64,000 nt of DNA, from assembly GCF_014205635.1 (NCBI RefSeq), contig NZ_JACIIV010000003.1, positions 62,001 through 126,000 on the forward strand, in the 5' to 3' direction. A model generated the notes under the pieces. It did not search any database. It worked only from the letters and a program-made list of their open reading frames with translations, and was not told where the DNA came from. How positions within the stretch are numbered: position 1 is the stretch's first letter; the number at the start of each line of letters is the position of its first letter. Positions 43,237-52,025 of this stretch are shown here, one piece after another. The translations under genes and the position numbers were made by a program. Source of the stretch: Polymorphobacter multimanifer. GTDB taxonomy: Bacteria > Pseudomonadota > Alphaproteobacteria > Sphingomonadales > Sphingomonadaceae.

Positions 43237-43296
43237 AGCGGCTTGCAGGCAGTGACGTATGGTTGTAATACAGTCCTTGCCACAAGGACGATGAGT

Positions 43297-44532
43297 ATGA
43301 ACATGCACAAGTCGCTGCCCGATACCGACAGCGCGGCGGCCTTCCCCTACGGTGCCGAGAGCACCGCGCGGTCCGGCCGCAAGCGCTGGATGATCGTGGC
43401 TGGCGTCGTGCTCGTCGTGGTGGCGGCGCTGGTAGGCTGGCGCATGTTCGGTAGCGAGCCGGTTGCTGCGCCACCTGTCGCGGTGCCTTCGGTGACCGTC
43501 GTGGTGCCGGGCACGACCGAAGTGACCGAGATGGTGACGGCGCCTGGCTCGATTGCGGCGCGGCGTGATGACGGCGTCGGTGTGCAGGGCGACGGCGGGC
43601 GGGTGACCGCGGTGCTGGTGGAGCCGGGGCAGCGGGTGCAGCGCGGGCAGGTGCTGGCGCGGATCGACCGCTCGATCCAGACGCAGCAGGCCAACCGGCT
43701 TGCTGCGGAAATCCGGGCCACCGAGGCCGATGCTGCGCTTGCCGATGCCAATCTCGGCCGCGCGCAGGCGCTTGTCGAGCGCGGCTTCATCTCCAAGGCG
43801 GACATCGACCAGCGCACGGCGTCGCGTGATGGCGCAAGGGCCCGGGTGGGCGTTGCACGTGCGCAGCTTGCCGAATTGAATGCACGCATCGCGATGCTCG
43901 ATGTGCGGTCGCCGGCCAACGGGCTGATCTTGGCGCGCAACGTGGAGACCGGGCAGGTTGTCGGTCCCGGCACGGCGGCGCTGTTCCGGCTGGCGGAAAA
44001 CGGCGTGCTCGAGATGCGGGCTCAGGTGGCCGAGCAGGACATGGCGCGGCTGAAGCCCGGCATGAGTGCCGAAGTGACGCCGGTCGGCTCGACCGAAAGC
44101 TATCGCGGGCAGATTTGGCTGCTCGATCCGGTGATCGACGCCGTCAGCCGCCAGGGGATTGCGCGCATCGCCCTGCCCTATTCGCCGGGCTTGCGCGTGG
44201 GGGCTTTTGCCCGTGCGCGGGTGCAGGCCGGCACTGGGGTGCGCCCGGTGCTGCCGCAGTCCGCCATCCAGAGCGATGCTCGAGGCAGTTTTGTCTATGT
44301 CATCGGTGCCGACAACAAGGTTGCGCGCCGCGACGTGACCGTTGGCACGGTGAGCGACCAGGGCGTTTCGATCGCTTCGGGGCTTGTCGGCAGCGAGCGG
44401 GTCGTGGTGAGCGCCGGCGCGTTCCTGCGGCCGGGTGAGACGGTGAAGCCGGTGCTGGAAGGCGCTGCGGCTGCGCCCGCTCCCGCAACCGCACCCGTAT
44501 CCGCACCCGTATCCGCACCCGTTCAGGGCTGA
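43297..44532 (+). CDS. RND efflux periplasmic adaptor (HlyD/AcrA type)
   Basis: 411 residues: one N-terminal transmembrane helix (MIVAGVVLVVVAALVGW), then the membrane-fusion-protein domains in order. Lipoyl half-motifs are GRVTAVLVEPGQRVQRGQVLARID and IAMLDVRSPANGLILARNVETGQVV, with the hairpin region (residues about 140-210) between them. It links the inner-membrane RND pump to an outer-membrane channel. Three ATGs occur within 12 bases; 43297 lies eight bases after AAGGA. The tail is an Ala/Pro repeat. The next gene starts five bases after its stop. Confidence 0.88.
   Translation: MNMHKSLPDTDSAAAFPYGAESTARSGRKRWMIVAGVVLVVVAALVGWRMFGSEPVAAPPVAVPSVTVVVPGTTEVTEMVTAPGSIAARRDDGVGVQGDGGRVTAVLVEPGQRVQRGQVLARIDRSIQTQQANRLAAEIRATEADAALADANLGRAQALVERGFISKADIDQRTASRDGARARVGVARAQLAELNARIAMLDVRSPANGLILARNVETGQVVGPGTAALFRLAENGVLEMRAQVAEQDMARLKPGMSAEVTPVGSTESYRGQIWLLDPVIDAVSRQGIARIALPYSPGLRVGAFARARVQAGTGVRPVLPQSAIQSDARGSFVYVIGADNKVARRDVTVGTVSDQGVSIASGLVGSERVVVSAGAFLRPGETVKPVLEGAAAAPAPATAPVSAPVSAPVQG
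44491..44522 (+). repeat. 12-base tandem repeat at the adaptor C-terminus
   Basis: About 2.7 copies of GCACCCGTATCC, coding for APVSAPVSAPV just before the stop. The unit is a multiple of three bases, so slippage would only change tail length. Confidence 0.8.
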
Positions 44533-44537
44533 CACCG

Positions 44538-47500
44538 ATGCGCAATATCTCCAGCTGGTCGATCAAGAACCCGATCCCGCCGATCGTCGCCTTCATCATG
44601 CTGACGCTGGCGGGAATCGTCAGCTTCATCCAGCTCGATGTGAACAACAACCCGGACGTCGATTTTCCGGCAGCGCAGGTGATCGTCAGCCAGCCGGGTG
44701 CGGCGCCGACCGAGCTTGAAACCCAGGTGACGCAGCGCGTCGAAGCCGCGGTGCGCAGCATCAACGGCGTCGACGAGATCAGCTCTTTCGTTTCCGAAGG
44801 CGTGTCGCGCACCACGGTGCAGTTCGCCATCGGCACGCCGCTCGACCGCGGTGTCAACGATGTGCGCGATGCCGTCGCCAACATCCGCTCGGAACTGCCC
44901 GCGGGCATCCTGCAGCCGCAGGTGCAGCGCATCGATGCAGTGGGCGGACCGATTGCCTTCTTCTCGGTGGAAGCCGTCGACATGACGCTCGAGGAGCTGA
45001 GCTGGTATGTCGACGATACCGTTGCCAAGAAGCTGCTGCAGATCCCCGGCATGGCGGCGGTGCGGCGCAGCGGCGGGGTGAGCCGCGAAATTCGCGTGAT
45101 CCTCGATCCTGGCCGGATGCAGGCCTATGGGATCACGGCATCGGACATCAATGACCAGCTTCGGCTCGTCAACCTGAACGCGGCAGGTGGGCGCACCGAG
45201 ATTGCCGGCTCCGAGCAGTCGGTGCGCGTGCTGGGCAATGCTGCCGATGCCAATGGCCTGGCGGAGACGCAGATTTCGGTGCGCGGCGGCCGTACGATCC
45301 GGCTCGGCGATGTGGCCGAGGTTCGCGATCTTTTTGCCGAGCAGCGCGCCTTTTCGATGATGGACGGGCGGCAGGTGCTGAGCTTCAGCATCGAGAAGTC
45401 CCGCGGGTCGTCCGACGTCACGGTCTATGATGCGGCGGCGGCGGCGATCGAGCAGCTGAAGAAGGACAATCCCAAGGTCAAGTTCACGCTGCTGTTCACC
45501 ACGGTCGATTACACCAAGGTGCAGTTCAATTCGGCCATCGAGGCGATGATCGAGGGGGCGGTGCTGGCGGTGCTGGTGGTCTTCATCTTCCTGCGCGACT
45601 GGCGGGCGACGGTGATTTCCGCACTTGCCATTCCGCTTTCGGCGATCCCGACCTTCTTCTTTCTCGACCTGCTGGGCTTTTCGCTCAACGGGCTGAGCCT
45701 GCTGGCGCTGAGTCTGGTCGCGGGTGTACTTGTCGATGATGCGATCGTGGAGATCGAGAATATCGTGCGGCACATGCGGATGGGCAAATCGCCCTATCAG
45801 GCCGCAATGGACGCGGCCGACGAGATCGGGCTGGCGGTGGTTGCCACCACCATGGCGATCGTGGCGGTGTTCCTGCCGGTGGGGCTGATGCCGGGCATTT
45901 CGGGGCAGTTCTTCAAGAATTTCGGCTTTACCGTTGTCATTGCTGTGCTGCTGAGCCTTGCCGTGGCCCGGCTGGTGACGCCGATGCTTGCGGCCTTCTT
46001 CCTGAAGAGCCATGGCGCTGCCGAGCATGGCGAGGGGCGCTGGGTGCACCAGTATATGCGTGTGCTGCGCTGGTCGCTGCGCAACCGCTGGAAGACGATG
46101 GGGCTGGGCGCGCTGGCGCTGGTGGCGACGGTCGTGAGTTTCGCGACGCTGCCGGTCACGTTCCAGCCAACGATCGACACCGACTACAGCCAGGTGCGGA
46201 TCGAACTGCCGCCGGGGGCGACGCTCGCCCAGACGGCGGCGGTTTCCAACCAGGCGGTTTCCATGCTTGAAGCGTCGCCGGTGGTGGAAGCGGCTTTTTC
46301 CGATGTCGAAATCGGCCGGGGCAACATCTATCTGACGCTGCGCAAGGACCGGCCGACGAGCAGCGTGGAGTTCGAGCGCGAGTTTGCACCGCGACTGGCG
46401 GCAATTGCCGATGCGCGGGTCTCCTTCCAGTCGCAGAACGGTGGCGGCGGCGCCGGGCGGGACCTGACCGTGGTCATCGCCGGCAGCGATCCGGCCCAGC
46501 TCGAAGCGACCGCGATCAAGATCGTTGACGAGATGCGCGGGTTGACGGAAGTGCGGCAGCCGCGGATCGAGGGCGACAACCGCCGGCCGGAGATCACCAT
46601 CCGCCCGCGGTTCGACCTGGCGGCACAGATGGGTGTGACGACGGCGGCGCTTTCGGAGACGATCCGCATCGCGACGCTGGGCGACATCGACCAGAATGTG
46701 GCGAAATTCAGCCTGTCCGACCGGCAGATCCCGATCCGGGTGGCGCTGGCCGAGGATTCGCGCCGCAGCATCGCGACGCTGGAAAATCTGCCGGTGCCCA
46801 CCGCGATGGGCACGTCGGTGCCGCTGAAGGTGATTGCCGACATCAGCTTCGGCGCCGGGACGACCGAGATCCGCCGCTACAACCAGCAACGCCGCGTGCT
46901 GATCGGCGCCGACCTGGCGCCCGGGCTGGTGAGCGGCGAAGCGCAGAGCAAGATCAACGAACTGCCGACGCTGAAGAACCTGCCCGATGGCATCGAGAAG
47001 ATCGCGTTCGGCATGGACAAGTGGCAGATGGAGCTGTTCGAGAATTTCATCATCGCGGTGATTGCCGGTGTGCTGCTGGTGTTTGCGGTGCTGATCCTGC
47101 TCTACAAGCGCGTGCTGCCGCCGTTCGTGAACATGGGCTCGCTGCTGTTGGCGCCGCTGGGTGGCGGGCTTGCGCTGCACCTGACCGGCAATGTGATCTC
47201 CATGCCGGTGTTCATCGGGCTGCTGATGCTGCTCGGCATTGTTGCGAAGAACTCGATTTTGCTGGTCGACATGGCGATCGAGGAAATGACCCACGGGGCC
47301 GAGCGCACGGCGGCGATCCTTGAAGCCGGGCACAAGCGCGTCCAGCCGATCGTGATGACGACCATCGCCATGGTGGCGGGCATGATGCCGATTGCGCTGT
47401 CGCTTTCAGGCGACTCGGCGTGGCGGGCGCCGATGGGCGTTGTCGTCATCGGCGGGCTGATCATGTCGACGGCTCTGACGCTAGTGATCGTGCCGGCAAG

Positions 47501-47627
47501 CTTCAGTCTGGCGATCGGTGCCGAGGAATGGCTCGCGCCGCGGCTGCGTCGCTGGTTCACCAATGGCGATGGGGCTGCTACGCTGCCGCCACCCGCGACA
47601 CCACTCCGGCCGTCGCCGGCGGAGTAA
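44538..47627 (+). CDS. RND-family multidrug/solute efflux permease
   Basis: 1029-residue inner-membrane transporter with twelve helices and two large periplasmic loops, of the AcrB/HAE1 type. The start MRNISSWSIKNPIPPIVAF and the pore-domain blocks (NPDVDFPAAQVIVSQPGAAP) are typical. The proton-relay aspartate pair is in GVLVDDAIVEIEN, and GLLMLLGIVAKNSILLVD matches the second half. With the adaptor upstream it forms an efflux pump; no outer-membrane factor is in this cluster. Substrate not predictable. Confidence 0.93.
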   Translation: MRNISSWSIKNPIPPIVAFIMLTLAGIVSFIQLDVNNNPDVDFPAAQVIVSQPGAAPTELETQVTQRVEAAVRSINGVDEISSFVSEGVSRTTVQFAIGTPLDRGVNDVRDAVANIRSELPAGILQPQVQRIDAVGGPIAFFSVEAVDMTLEELSWYVDDTVAKKLLQIPGMAAVRRSGGVSREIRVILDPGRMQAYGITASDINDQLRLVNLNAAGGRTEIAGSEQSVRVLGNAADANGLAETQISVRGGRTIRLGDVAEVRDLFAEQRAFSMMDGRQVLSFSIEKSRGSSDVTVYDAAAAAIEQLKKDNPKVKFTLLFTTVDYTKVQFNSAIEAMIEGAVLAVLVVFIFLRDWRATVISALAIPLSAIPTFFFLDLLGFSLNGLSLLALSLVAGVLVDDAIVEIENIVRHMRMGKSPYQAAMDAADEIGLAVVATTMAIVAVFLPVGLMPGISGQFFKNFGFTVVIAVLLSLAVARLVTPMLAAFFLKSHGAAEHGEGRWVHQYMRVLRWSLRNRWKTMGLGALALVATVVSFATLPVTFQPTIDTDYSQVRIELPPGATLAQTAAVSNQAVSMLEASPVVEAAFSDVEIGRGNIYLTLRKDRPTSSVEFEREFAPRLAAIADARVSFQSQNGGGGAGRDLTVVIAGSDPAQLEATAIKIVDEMRGLTEVRQPRIEGDNRRPEITIRPRFDLAAQMGVTTAALSETIRIATLGDIDQNVAKFSLSDRQIPIRVALAEDSRRSIATLENLPVPTAMGTSVPLKVIADISFGAGTTEIRRYNQQRRVLIGADLAPGLVSGEAQSKINELPTLKNLPDGIEKIAFGMDKWQMELFENFIIAVIAGVLLVFAVLILLYKRVLPPFVNMGSLLLAPLGGGLALHLTGNVISMPVFIGLLMLLGIVAKNSILLVDMAIEEMTHGAERTAAILEAGHKRVQPIVMTTIAMVAGMMPIALSLSGDSAWRAPMGVVVIGGLIMSTALTLVIVPASFSLAIGAEEWLAPRLRRWFTNGDGAATLPPPATPLRPSPAE

Positions 47628-47683
47628 ACCCTGCCCTGAAACGCTTCAAACCTTTCAGACTTCCCGAAACGCCGTTTCATCAG

Positions 47684-48913
47684 ATGCGATTGGCGGCGAC
47701 CCTGCTGCTTGTTCTGATGGGCTGTGTGTTTGCGGCCATGCTCTACATCGGCGATGTGCATCCGGCGGTGCCATGGGTGCGGTCCTTTGCCGAGGCGGCG
47801 ATGGTGGGCGGGCTGGCGGACTGGTTTGCGGTGACAGCGCTGTTCCGCCATCCGCTCGGGCTGCCGATCCCGCATACAGCGATCATCCCCGCCAACAAGG
47901 ACCGGATCGGCGAGAGCCTGGCCAGCTTCCTGAAGGACAATTTCCTCACCCCCTCGGTGGTGGCGCGCCAGCTCGAGGGCGTGGACATGGCCGGGGCGGC
48001 GGCGCGCTGGCTGGCGACCCCGGCGACGCGTGGTGGTGGTGGCGGAGGTGGCCGGCGCAGCGGCATCGGCCCGATGCTGGCGCAGATCATCGGGCTGCTC
48101 GATGATCCGCGGATCGGCGAGATGGTGCGCACGGCCGCCGCCGACCGGATGCGCGCGATGGCACTCTCCCCGGTGGTGGCCGATGCCGTCGATGCCACGC
48201 TCGACAAGCGGCGCCATGAGCCGCTGCTCGATGCGGCAATCGACTGGGCGCTGATGACGCTCGACGACCAGCAATCGACGATCCGCGCGATGGTGAAGGG
48301 CCGGACGAACTGGCTGCTGCGCGCGATCAGCGTGGATACCCAGGTGTCGGAATCGCTCATCAACGGGGTGCGCAGCCTGTTGTACGAGGTGCGCAGCGAT
48401 CCTTTCCATTCGCTTCGCGGCAAGCTGGAGACGGGATTGCGCAACTGGGCGTTCGACCTCCGGCATTTTCCCGATTCGCAGGGGCCGGTGGAGACGTTCA
48501 AGGCCGATCTCATCGACAATCCCGCACTTGGCGGCTGGATCTCGGGGCTGTGGGACAGTGCGCGCGCCGGCATCGTCCGGAGGCTTTCGGCGCCGGCTTC
48601 GGGCGAGGGCGGCGATGATCGGCTGGGGTCGGCCCTTGCGGCGCTTGGCCAGCGGATCGAGGGCGATGCGGCACTGCGCCACTCGCTCAACCTGCAGCTG
48701 CGGCGGCTGCTCGTGGGACTGGTCAACCGCTACGGCGAGGATATCGTGGCGCTGGTGTCCAACACCGTGCGGAGCTGGGATGCCTCGACGGTGACCGAGA
48801 AGCTGGAAACCGCAGTGGGGCGCGACCTGCAGTTCATCCGGATCAACGGCACGCTGATCGGCGGCACGATCGGGCTGGCGATCCATGCCGTGCGGCTGTC
48901 GATCGAAGGGTGA
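47684..48913 (+). CDS. DUF445 membrane protein
   Basis: 409 residues. One or two helices at the N-terminus (LAATLLLVLMGCVFAAMLYI) lead into the DUF445 signature FAEAAMVGGLADWFAVTALFRHPLGLPIPHTAIIP. A poly-Gly stretch near residues 120-130 is a sequence-specific insertion. A last hydrophobic segment (LIGGTIGLAIHAV) ends the protein. Function unknown. The ATG at 47684 lies 56 bases after the RND stop; a CTG 17 codons upstream is also in frame. Confidence 0.85.
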   Translation: MRLAATLLLVLMGCVFAAMLYIGDVHPAVPWVRSFAEAAMVGGLADWFAVTALFRHPLGLPIPHTAIIPANKDRIGESLASFLKDNFLTPSVVARQLEGVDMAGAAARWLATPATRGGGGGGGRRSGIGPMLAQIIGLLDDPRIGEMVRTAAADRMRAMALSPVVADAVDATLDKRRHEPLLDAAIDWALMTLDDQQSTIRAMVKGRTNWLLRAISVDTQVSESLINGVRSLLYEVRSDPFHSLRGKLETGLRNWAFDLRHFPDSQGPVETFKADLIDNPALGGWISGLWDSARAGIVRRLSAPASGEGGDDRLGSALAALGQRIEGDAALRHSLNLQLRRLLVGLVNRYGEDIVALVSNTVRSWDASTVTEKLETAVGRDLQFIRINGTLIGGTIGLAIHAVRLSIEG

Positions 48914-48955
48914 GCCTCCGGCGGCTGGGGCCTCGGGCCCCAGACCCCATTTTTT
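48914..48955 (+). terminator. Terminator element downstream of the DUF445 gene
   Basis: Directly after the stop codon. CTGGGGCC (48925-48932), loop TCG, GGCCCCAG (48936-48943), then ACCCCA and six T (48950-48955). It has the form of a rho-independent terminator, and the flanking GCCTCCGGCGGC and GACCCCATT are shared with the inverted element at 49001-49041. Confidence 0.8.
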
Positions 48956-49000
48956 AGAGCCTGCCCACGCACCCGGAAGCTGTTGCCTCCGCGAAAGCCC

Positions 49001-49041
49001 AAGAATGGGGTCCGGGGCCCAAGGCCCCGGCCGCCGGAGGC
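49001..49041 (-). terminator. Terminator element downstream of asd, inverted copy
   Basis: On the minus strand it reads GCCTCCGGCGGC, then CCGGGGCC, loop TTG, GGCCCCGG, then ACCCCATTCTT. The stem differs from its partner at 48914-48955 by a compensated pair (C-G in place of T-A). The T-run is weaker than in the partner. Confidence 0.75.
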
Positions 49042-49046
49042 CCTTC

Positions 49047-50087
49047 TTACGCTGCCTTCTTCAGATGCCTGCGCCCGAGCAGCTCGGCGATCTGGACGGC
49101 GTTGAGGGCGGCGCCCTTGCGGAGGTTGTCCGAGACGCACCAGAGCGCCAGGCCGTTGTCCACGGTGGGATCACGGCGCAGGCGGCTGATGAAGGTGGCA
49201 TAATCGCCGACGCATTCGACCGGGGTGACGTAGCCGCCGTCCTCGCGCTTGTCGACGAGCATGATGCCGGGGGATTCGCGCAGGATGGCGCGGGCTTCAG
49301 CGACCGAGATGGGCTTTTCGAACTCGATGTTGATGGCTTCTGAGTGGCCGACAAACACCGGAACGCGGACGCAGGTGGCGGTCACCTCGATCTCGGGATC
49401 GAGGATCTTCTGGGTTTCGCGCGTCATCTTCAACTCTTCGGCGGTATAGCCTTCATAGGCGCCGTTCTCGAGGAAATCGCCGATGTGCGGGATGACGTTG
49501 AAGGCGATCTGCTTGGTGAATTTTTCCGGCGTCGACTGATCGCCGACGAAGATGCCGCGCGACTGCTCGAAGAGCTCGTCCATGCCCGCCTTGCCGGCGC
49601 CCGAGACTGATTGGTAGGTGCTGACGACGACGCGGCGGATGATGGCGACATCGTGGAGCGGCTTCAGGGCCACCACCATCTGCGCGGTGCTGCAGTTGGG
49701 GTTGGCGATGATGTTCTTCTTGCGATAGCCGTCGATGGCGTGCGGATTGACCTCGGGCACGATGAGCGGGACATCGGGGTCCATGCGGTAGAGCGAGCTG
49801 TTGTCGATGACGGTGCAGCCGGCGGCGGCGGCGCGGGGGGCGTGGATTTTCGTCGGGCCCGAGCCGGCGGCGAACAGGGCGATATCCCAGCCGGAAAAGT
49901 CGAAATTCTCGATGTTCTGGACCTTCAATTCGCGGCCGGAATCGCCGAAATCGATGATGTCTCCCTGGCTGCGGGCGCTGGCGACCGCGGCGATGTCTGC
50001 AATGGGAAACTGCCGCTCGGCGAGGATGTTGAGCATTTCGCGCCCGACATTGCCGGTGGCGCCGACGACGACGACTTTATAGGCCAT
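49047..50087 (-). CDS. asd: Aspartate-semialdehyde dehydrogenase
   Basis: 346-residue enzyme that reduces aspartyl phosphate to the semialdehyde, on the way to lysine/diaminopimelate, threonine and methionine. The NADP motif is GATGNVG at residues 9-15; the catalytic cysteine is Cys132 in NPNCSTAQ. The His and Arg of the substrate site lie in later segments (SRLRRDPT and neighbouring). The start at 50087 has CAGGAG with good spacing. It is the last gene of a minus-strand operon after leuB, DUF502 and the symporter. Confidence 0.96.
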   Translation of the reverse strand: MAYKVVVVGATGNVGREMLNILAERQFPIADIAAVASARSQGDIIDFGDSGRELKVQNIENFDFSGWDIALFAAGSGPTKIHAPRAAAAGCTVIDNSSLYRMDPDVPLIVPEVNPHAIDGYRKKNIIANPNCSTAQMVVALKPLHDVAIIRRVVVSTYQSVSGAGKAGMDELFEQSRGIFVGDQSTPEKFTKQIAFNVIPHIGDFLENGAYEGYTAEELKMTRETQKILDPEIEVTATCVRVPVFVGHSEAINIEFEKPISVAEARAILRESPGIMLVDKREDGGYVTPVECVGDYATFISRLRRDPTVDNGLALWCVSDNLRKGAALNAVQIAELLGRRHLKKAA

Positions 50088-50118
50088 TTGATATCTCCTG
50101 AGGGCGCCGGGCTTTCGC

Positions 50119-51375
50119 TCAGACGGGCTCGTTGTCAAGTTTTTCGTGGTCGGGCGGTTCGTTGCGGGCGAGCACCGCGGTGGCGGCGACGTCGGCGGTG
50201 ACATTGCCGAAGGTGCGGAAGATATCGGGCAGCATCTCGACGGCGATGAGCAGCGGCAAGGCCTCGAGCGGGATGCCCATGGCGATGCAGATGGGGCCGA
50301 CCGAGGTGATGAAGCTGACCTGCCCCGGCAGGCCGACGGCGGCGACCGACACCGCGAAGGCAACTGCGGCGCCGGCGACGAGCGTGGCGAGCCCCAGCTC
50401 CATGCCGTTGAGATGCGCCACATAAAGGGCAACGGCGAGATTGGCCGGGGCGCTGGTATAGCGGAAAACCGCCACTGCCATCGGCAGCACGAGCTTGGCG
50501 ACGGGTGCGGGCACCCGCAGCGGACCGGTGGCGGCGGTGACCATGGCGGGCAGCGAGGCGATGCTCGACTGGGTGCTGACGGCGACGACCTGTGCGGGCA
50601 GTACGCCGCGGGCGAAGCCGATGAGGCCGGTGCGGGTGAACAGGGCAAGCCCGTAGAGTGCCACGATAAGGATGATCTGGGTGAGGCTGACGACGGCGAC
50701 ATAATGGGCGAGGACGCCGATGGCATCGAGCCCGGCGCGGATGCCGACCTGGGCGGAGAGGGCGAAAACGCCGATGGGGCCGAGCCACAGCACCCAGTTG
50801 ACCAGCGTGAGCATGGCGCCGGTGAGGCCATTGAAGATGCCAACGAGCGCCTTGCGCTGTTCATCGGGGAGCTTGGTGGCAGCCAGCGCGAACAGGCCGG
50901 TGAACACCACGAGCTGCAGCATGTTCGCCTCGGCGAGCGCCTTGAACGGATTGGTGGTGATGAAGCTGCGCAGCCAGGCGCCGAGATCGAGGCTGGTGGC
51001 GGCGGGCGGCGCGGCCTCCGCGCCGATGATCGCCTGGGCGGCATCGAGCGAGGCCGGCCAGACCGACAGCAGCCAGGGCACGAAAACCGCGCCGAAGATG
51101 GCAGTGGCGGCGATGAGCGTGGCGAAGAGCAGGAGCGCACGGCCGGCGAGGCGGCTGGTACGGGCGGTGCCGGCGGCATCGGCGATGCCGGTGAACAACA
51201 GCCCGATGACGAGCGGGATGACGACCATCTGCAGCGCATCGAGCCAGAGACCGCCGATGGGGGCGAGCACATCACCGATGGCGGTGGCGGTGTCGGGCGT
51301 GGCGAAGGCGGCGAGGGCGGCGCCGGTGGCGAGGCCGGCGACGAGCGACAGGAAGATGCGAAGCGTGAGGCTCAA
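50119..51375 (-). CDS. Dicarboxylate/amino acid:cation symporter (DAACS family)
   Basis: 418-residue membrane protein. The family pattern is visible: LWLDALQMVVIPLVIGLLFTGI near helix 2-3, the re-entrant loop STQSSIASLPAMV that stands in for the serine-rich motif, and TSAPANLAVALYVAHLNG in the transport domain. Substrates in the family are aspartate, glutamate and C4-dicarboxylates. It lies directly before asd in the same operon, which may point to aspartate supply (inference). Confidence 0.86.
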   Translation of the reverse strand: MSLTLRIFLSLVAGLATGAALAAFATPDTATAIGDVLAPIGGLWLDALQMVVIPLVIGLLFTGIADAAGTARTSRLAGRALLLFATLIAATAIFGAVFVPWLLSVWPASLDAAQAIIGAEAAPPAATSLDLGAWLRSFITTNPFKALAEANMLQLVVFTGLFALAATKLPDEQRKALVGIFNGLTGAMLTLVNWVLWLGPIGVFALSAQVGIRAGLDAIGVLAHYVAVVSLTQIILIVALYGLALFTRTGLIGFARGVLPAQVVAVSTQSSIASLPAMVTAATGPLRVPAPVAKLVLPMAVAVFRYTSAPANLAVALYVAHLNGMELGLATLVAGAAVAFAVSVAAVGLPGQVSFITSVGPICIAMGIPLEALPLLIAVEMLPDIFRTFGNVTADVAATAVLARNEPPDHEKLDNEPV

Positions 51376-52025
51376 GGCATCACCTGGCCGAGGCCGGCAG
51401 GAGCGATCGTGCCCATCGAGACATAGAATTTCGCCATGTCGTCGACGCCGAGCTGCGGGATCAACCTGACGGCATCGACACTGACGAACATCAGCGCGCC
51501 GCCGATGGGCACCGGGGCGGTGGGGAGCATGACGAGATGCTGCGGCCCCTGCCCCAGATCATAGATCTGCGGCGTGGCGAGCAGGCCCATGATCTCGACT
51601 TCGGGGCCGAAGCGGATGAGCGCCACCGCCATGCCCTGCAATTCGCCCGACGGCGCCTTGCCGACCATGCGGACGATCTGCGCCAGCGGGCGATAGACGC
51701 CGCCGACGATCGGCAGGCGGCCGAGGAGCCTATCGAACCGGCTCTGCAGGCTGGCGGCGCGCGACTGGACGAGGAGACCGAACACCCAGATGATGGCGAG
51801 CGCCAGCCCGAGGCCGAACACGAAGGCAAGTTGCGGAATGCGGGTGAACAGCATGCCCGAACTGGCGAAGAGGCCGCCGATGAGCGTGTCCGGCCCCAGC
51901 AGCGCCACCACATAGCCGGCGACCCACTGGATGAGGATGATGGTGATGAGCACCGGCGCCAGGAACACCAGCCCGGTGAGAAACGGGCCGATGATCCGCG
52001 AGGTCAGGGACTGGGGCCCGTGCAT
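51372..52025 (-). CDS. DUF502 membrane protein
   Basis: 217 residues. Two transmembrane helices (IIGPFLTGLVFLAPVLITIILIQWV and IPQLAFVFGLGLALAIIWVFGLL) are followed by a soluble domain with the DUF502 motifs PIVGGVYRPLAQIV, ALIRFGPEVEIMGLL and LPTAPVPIGGALMFVSVDAV. Function unknown. Its start codon shares a base with the leuB stop, and its stop overlaps the symporter start, so it is firmly part of this operon. Confidence 0.85.
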   Translation of the reverse strand: MHGPQSLTSRIIGPFLTGLVFLAPVLITIILIQWVAGYVVALLGPDTLIGGLFASSGMLFTRIPQLAFVFGLGLALAIIWVFGLLVQSRAASLQSRFDRLLGRLPIVGGVYRPLAQIVRMVGKAPSGELQGMAVALIRFGPEVEIMGLLATPQIYDLGQGPQHLVMLPTAPVPIGGALMFVSVDAVRLIPQLGVDDMAKFYVSMGTIAPAGLGQVMP

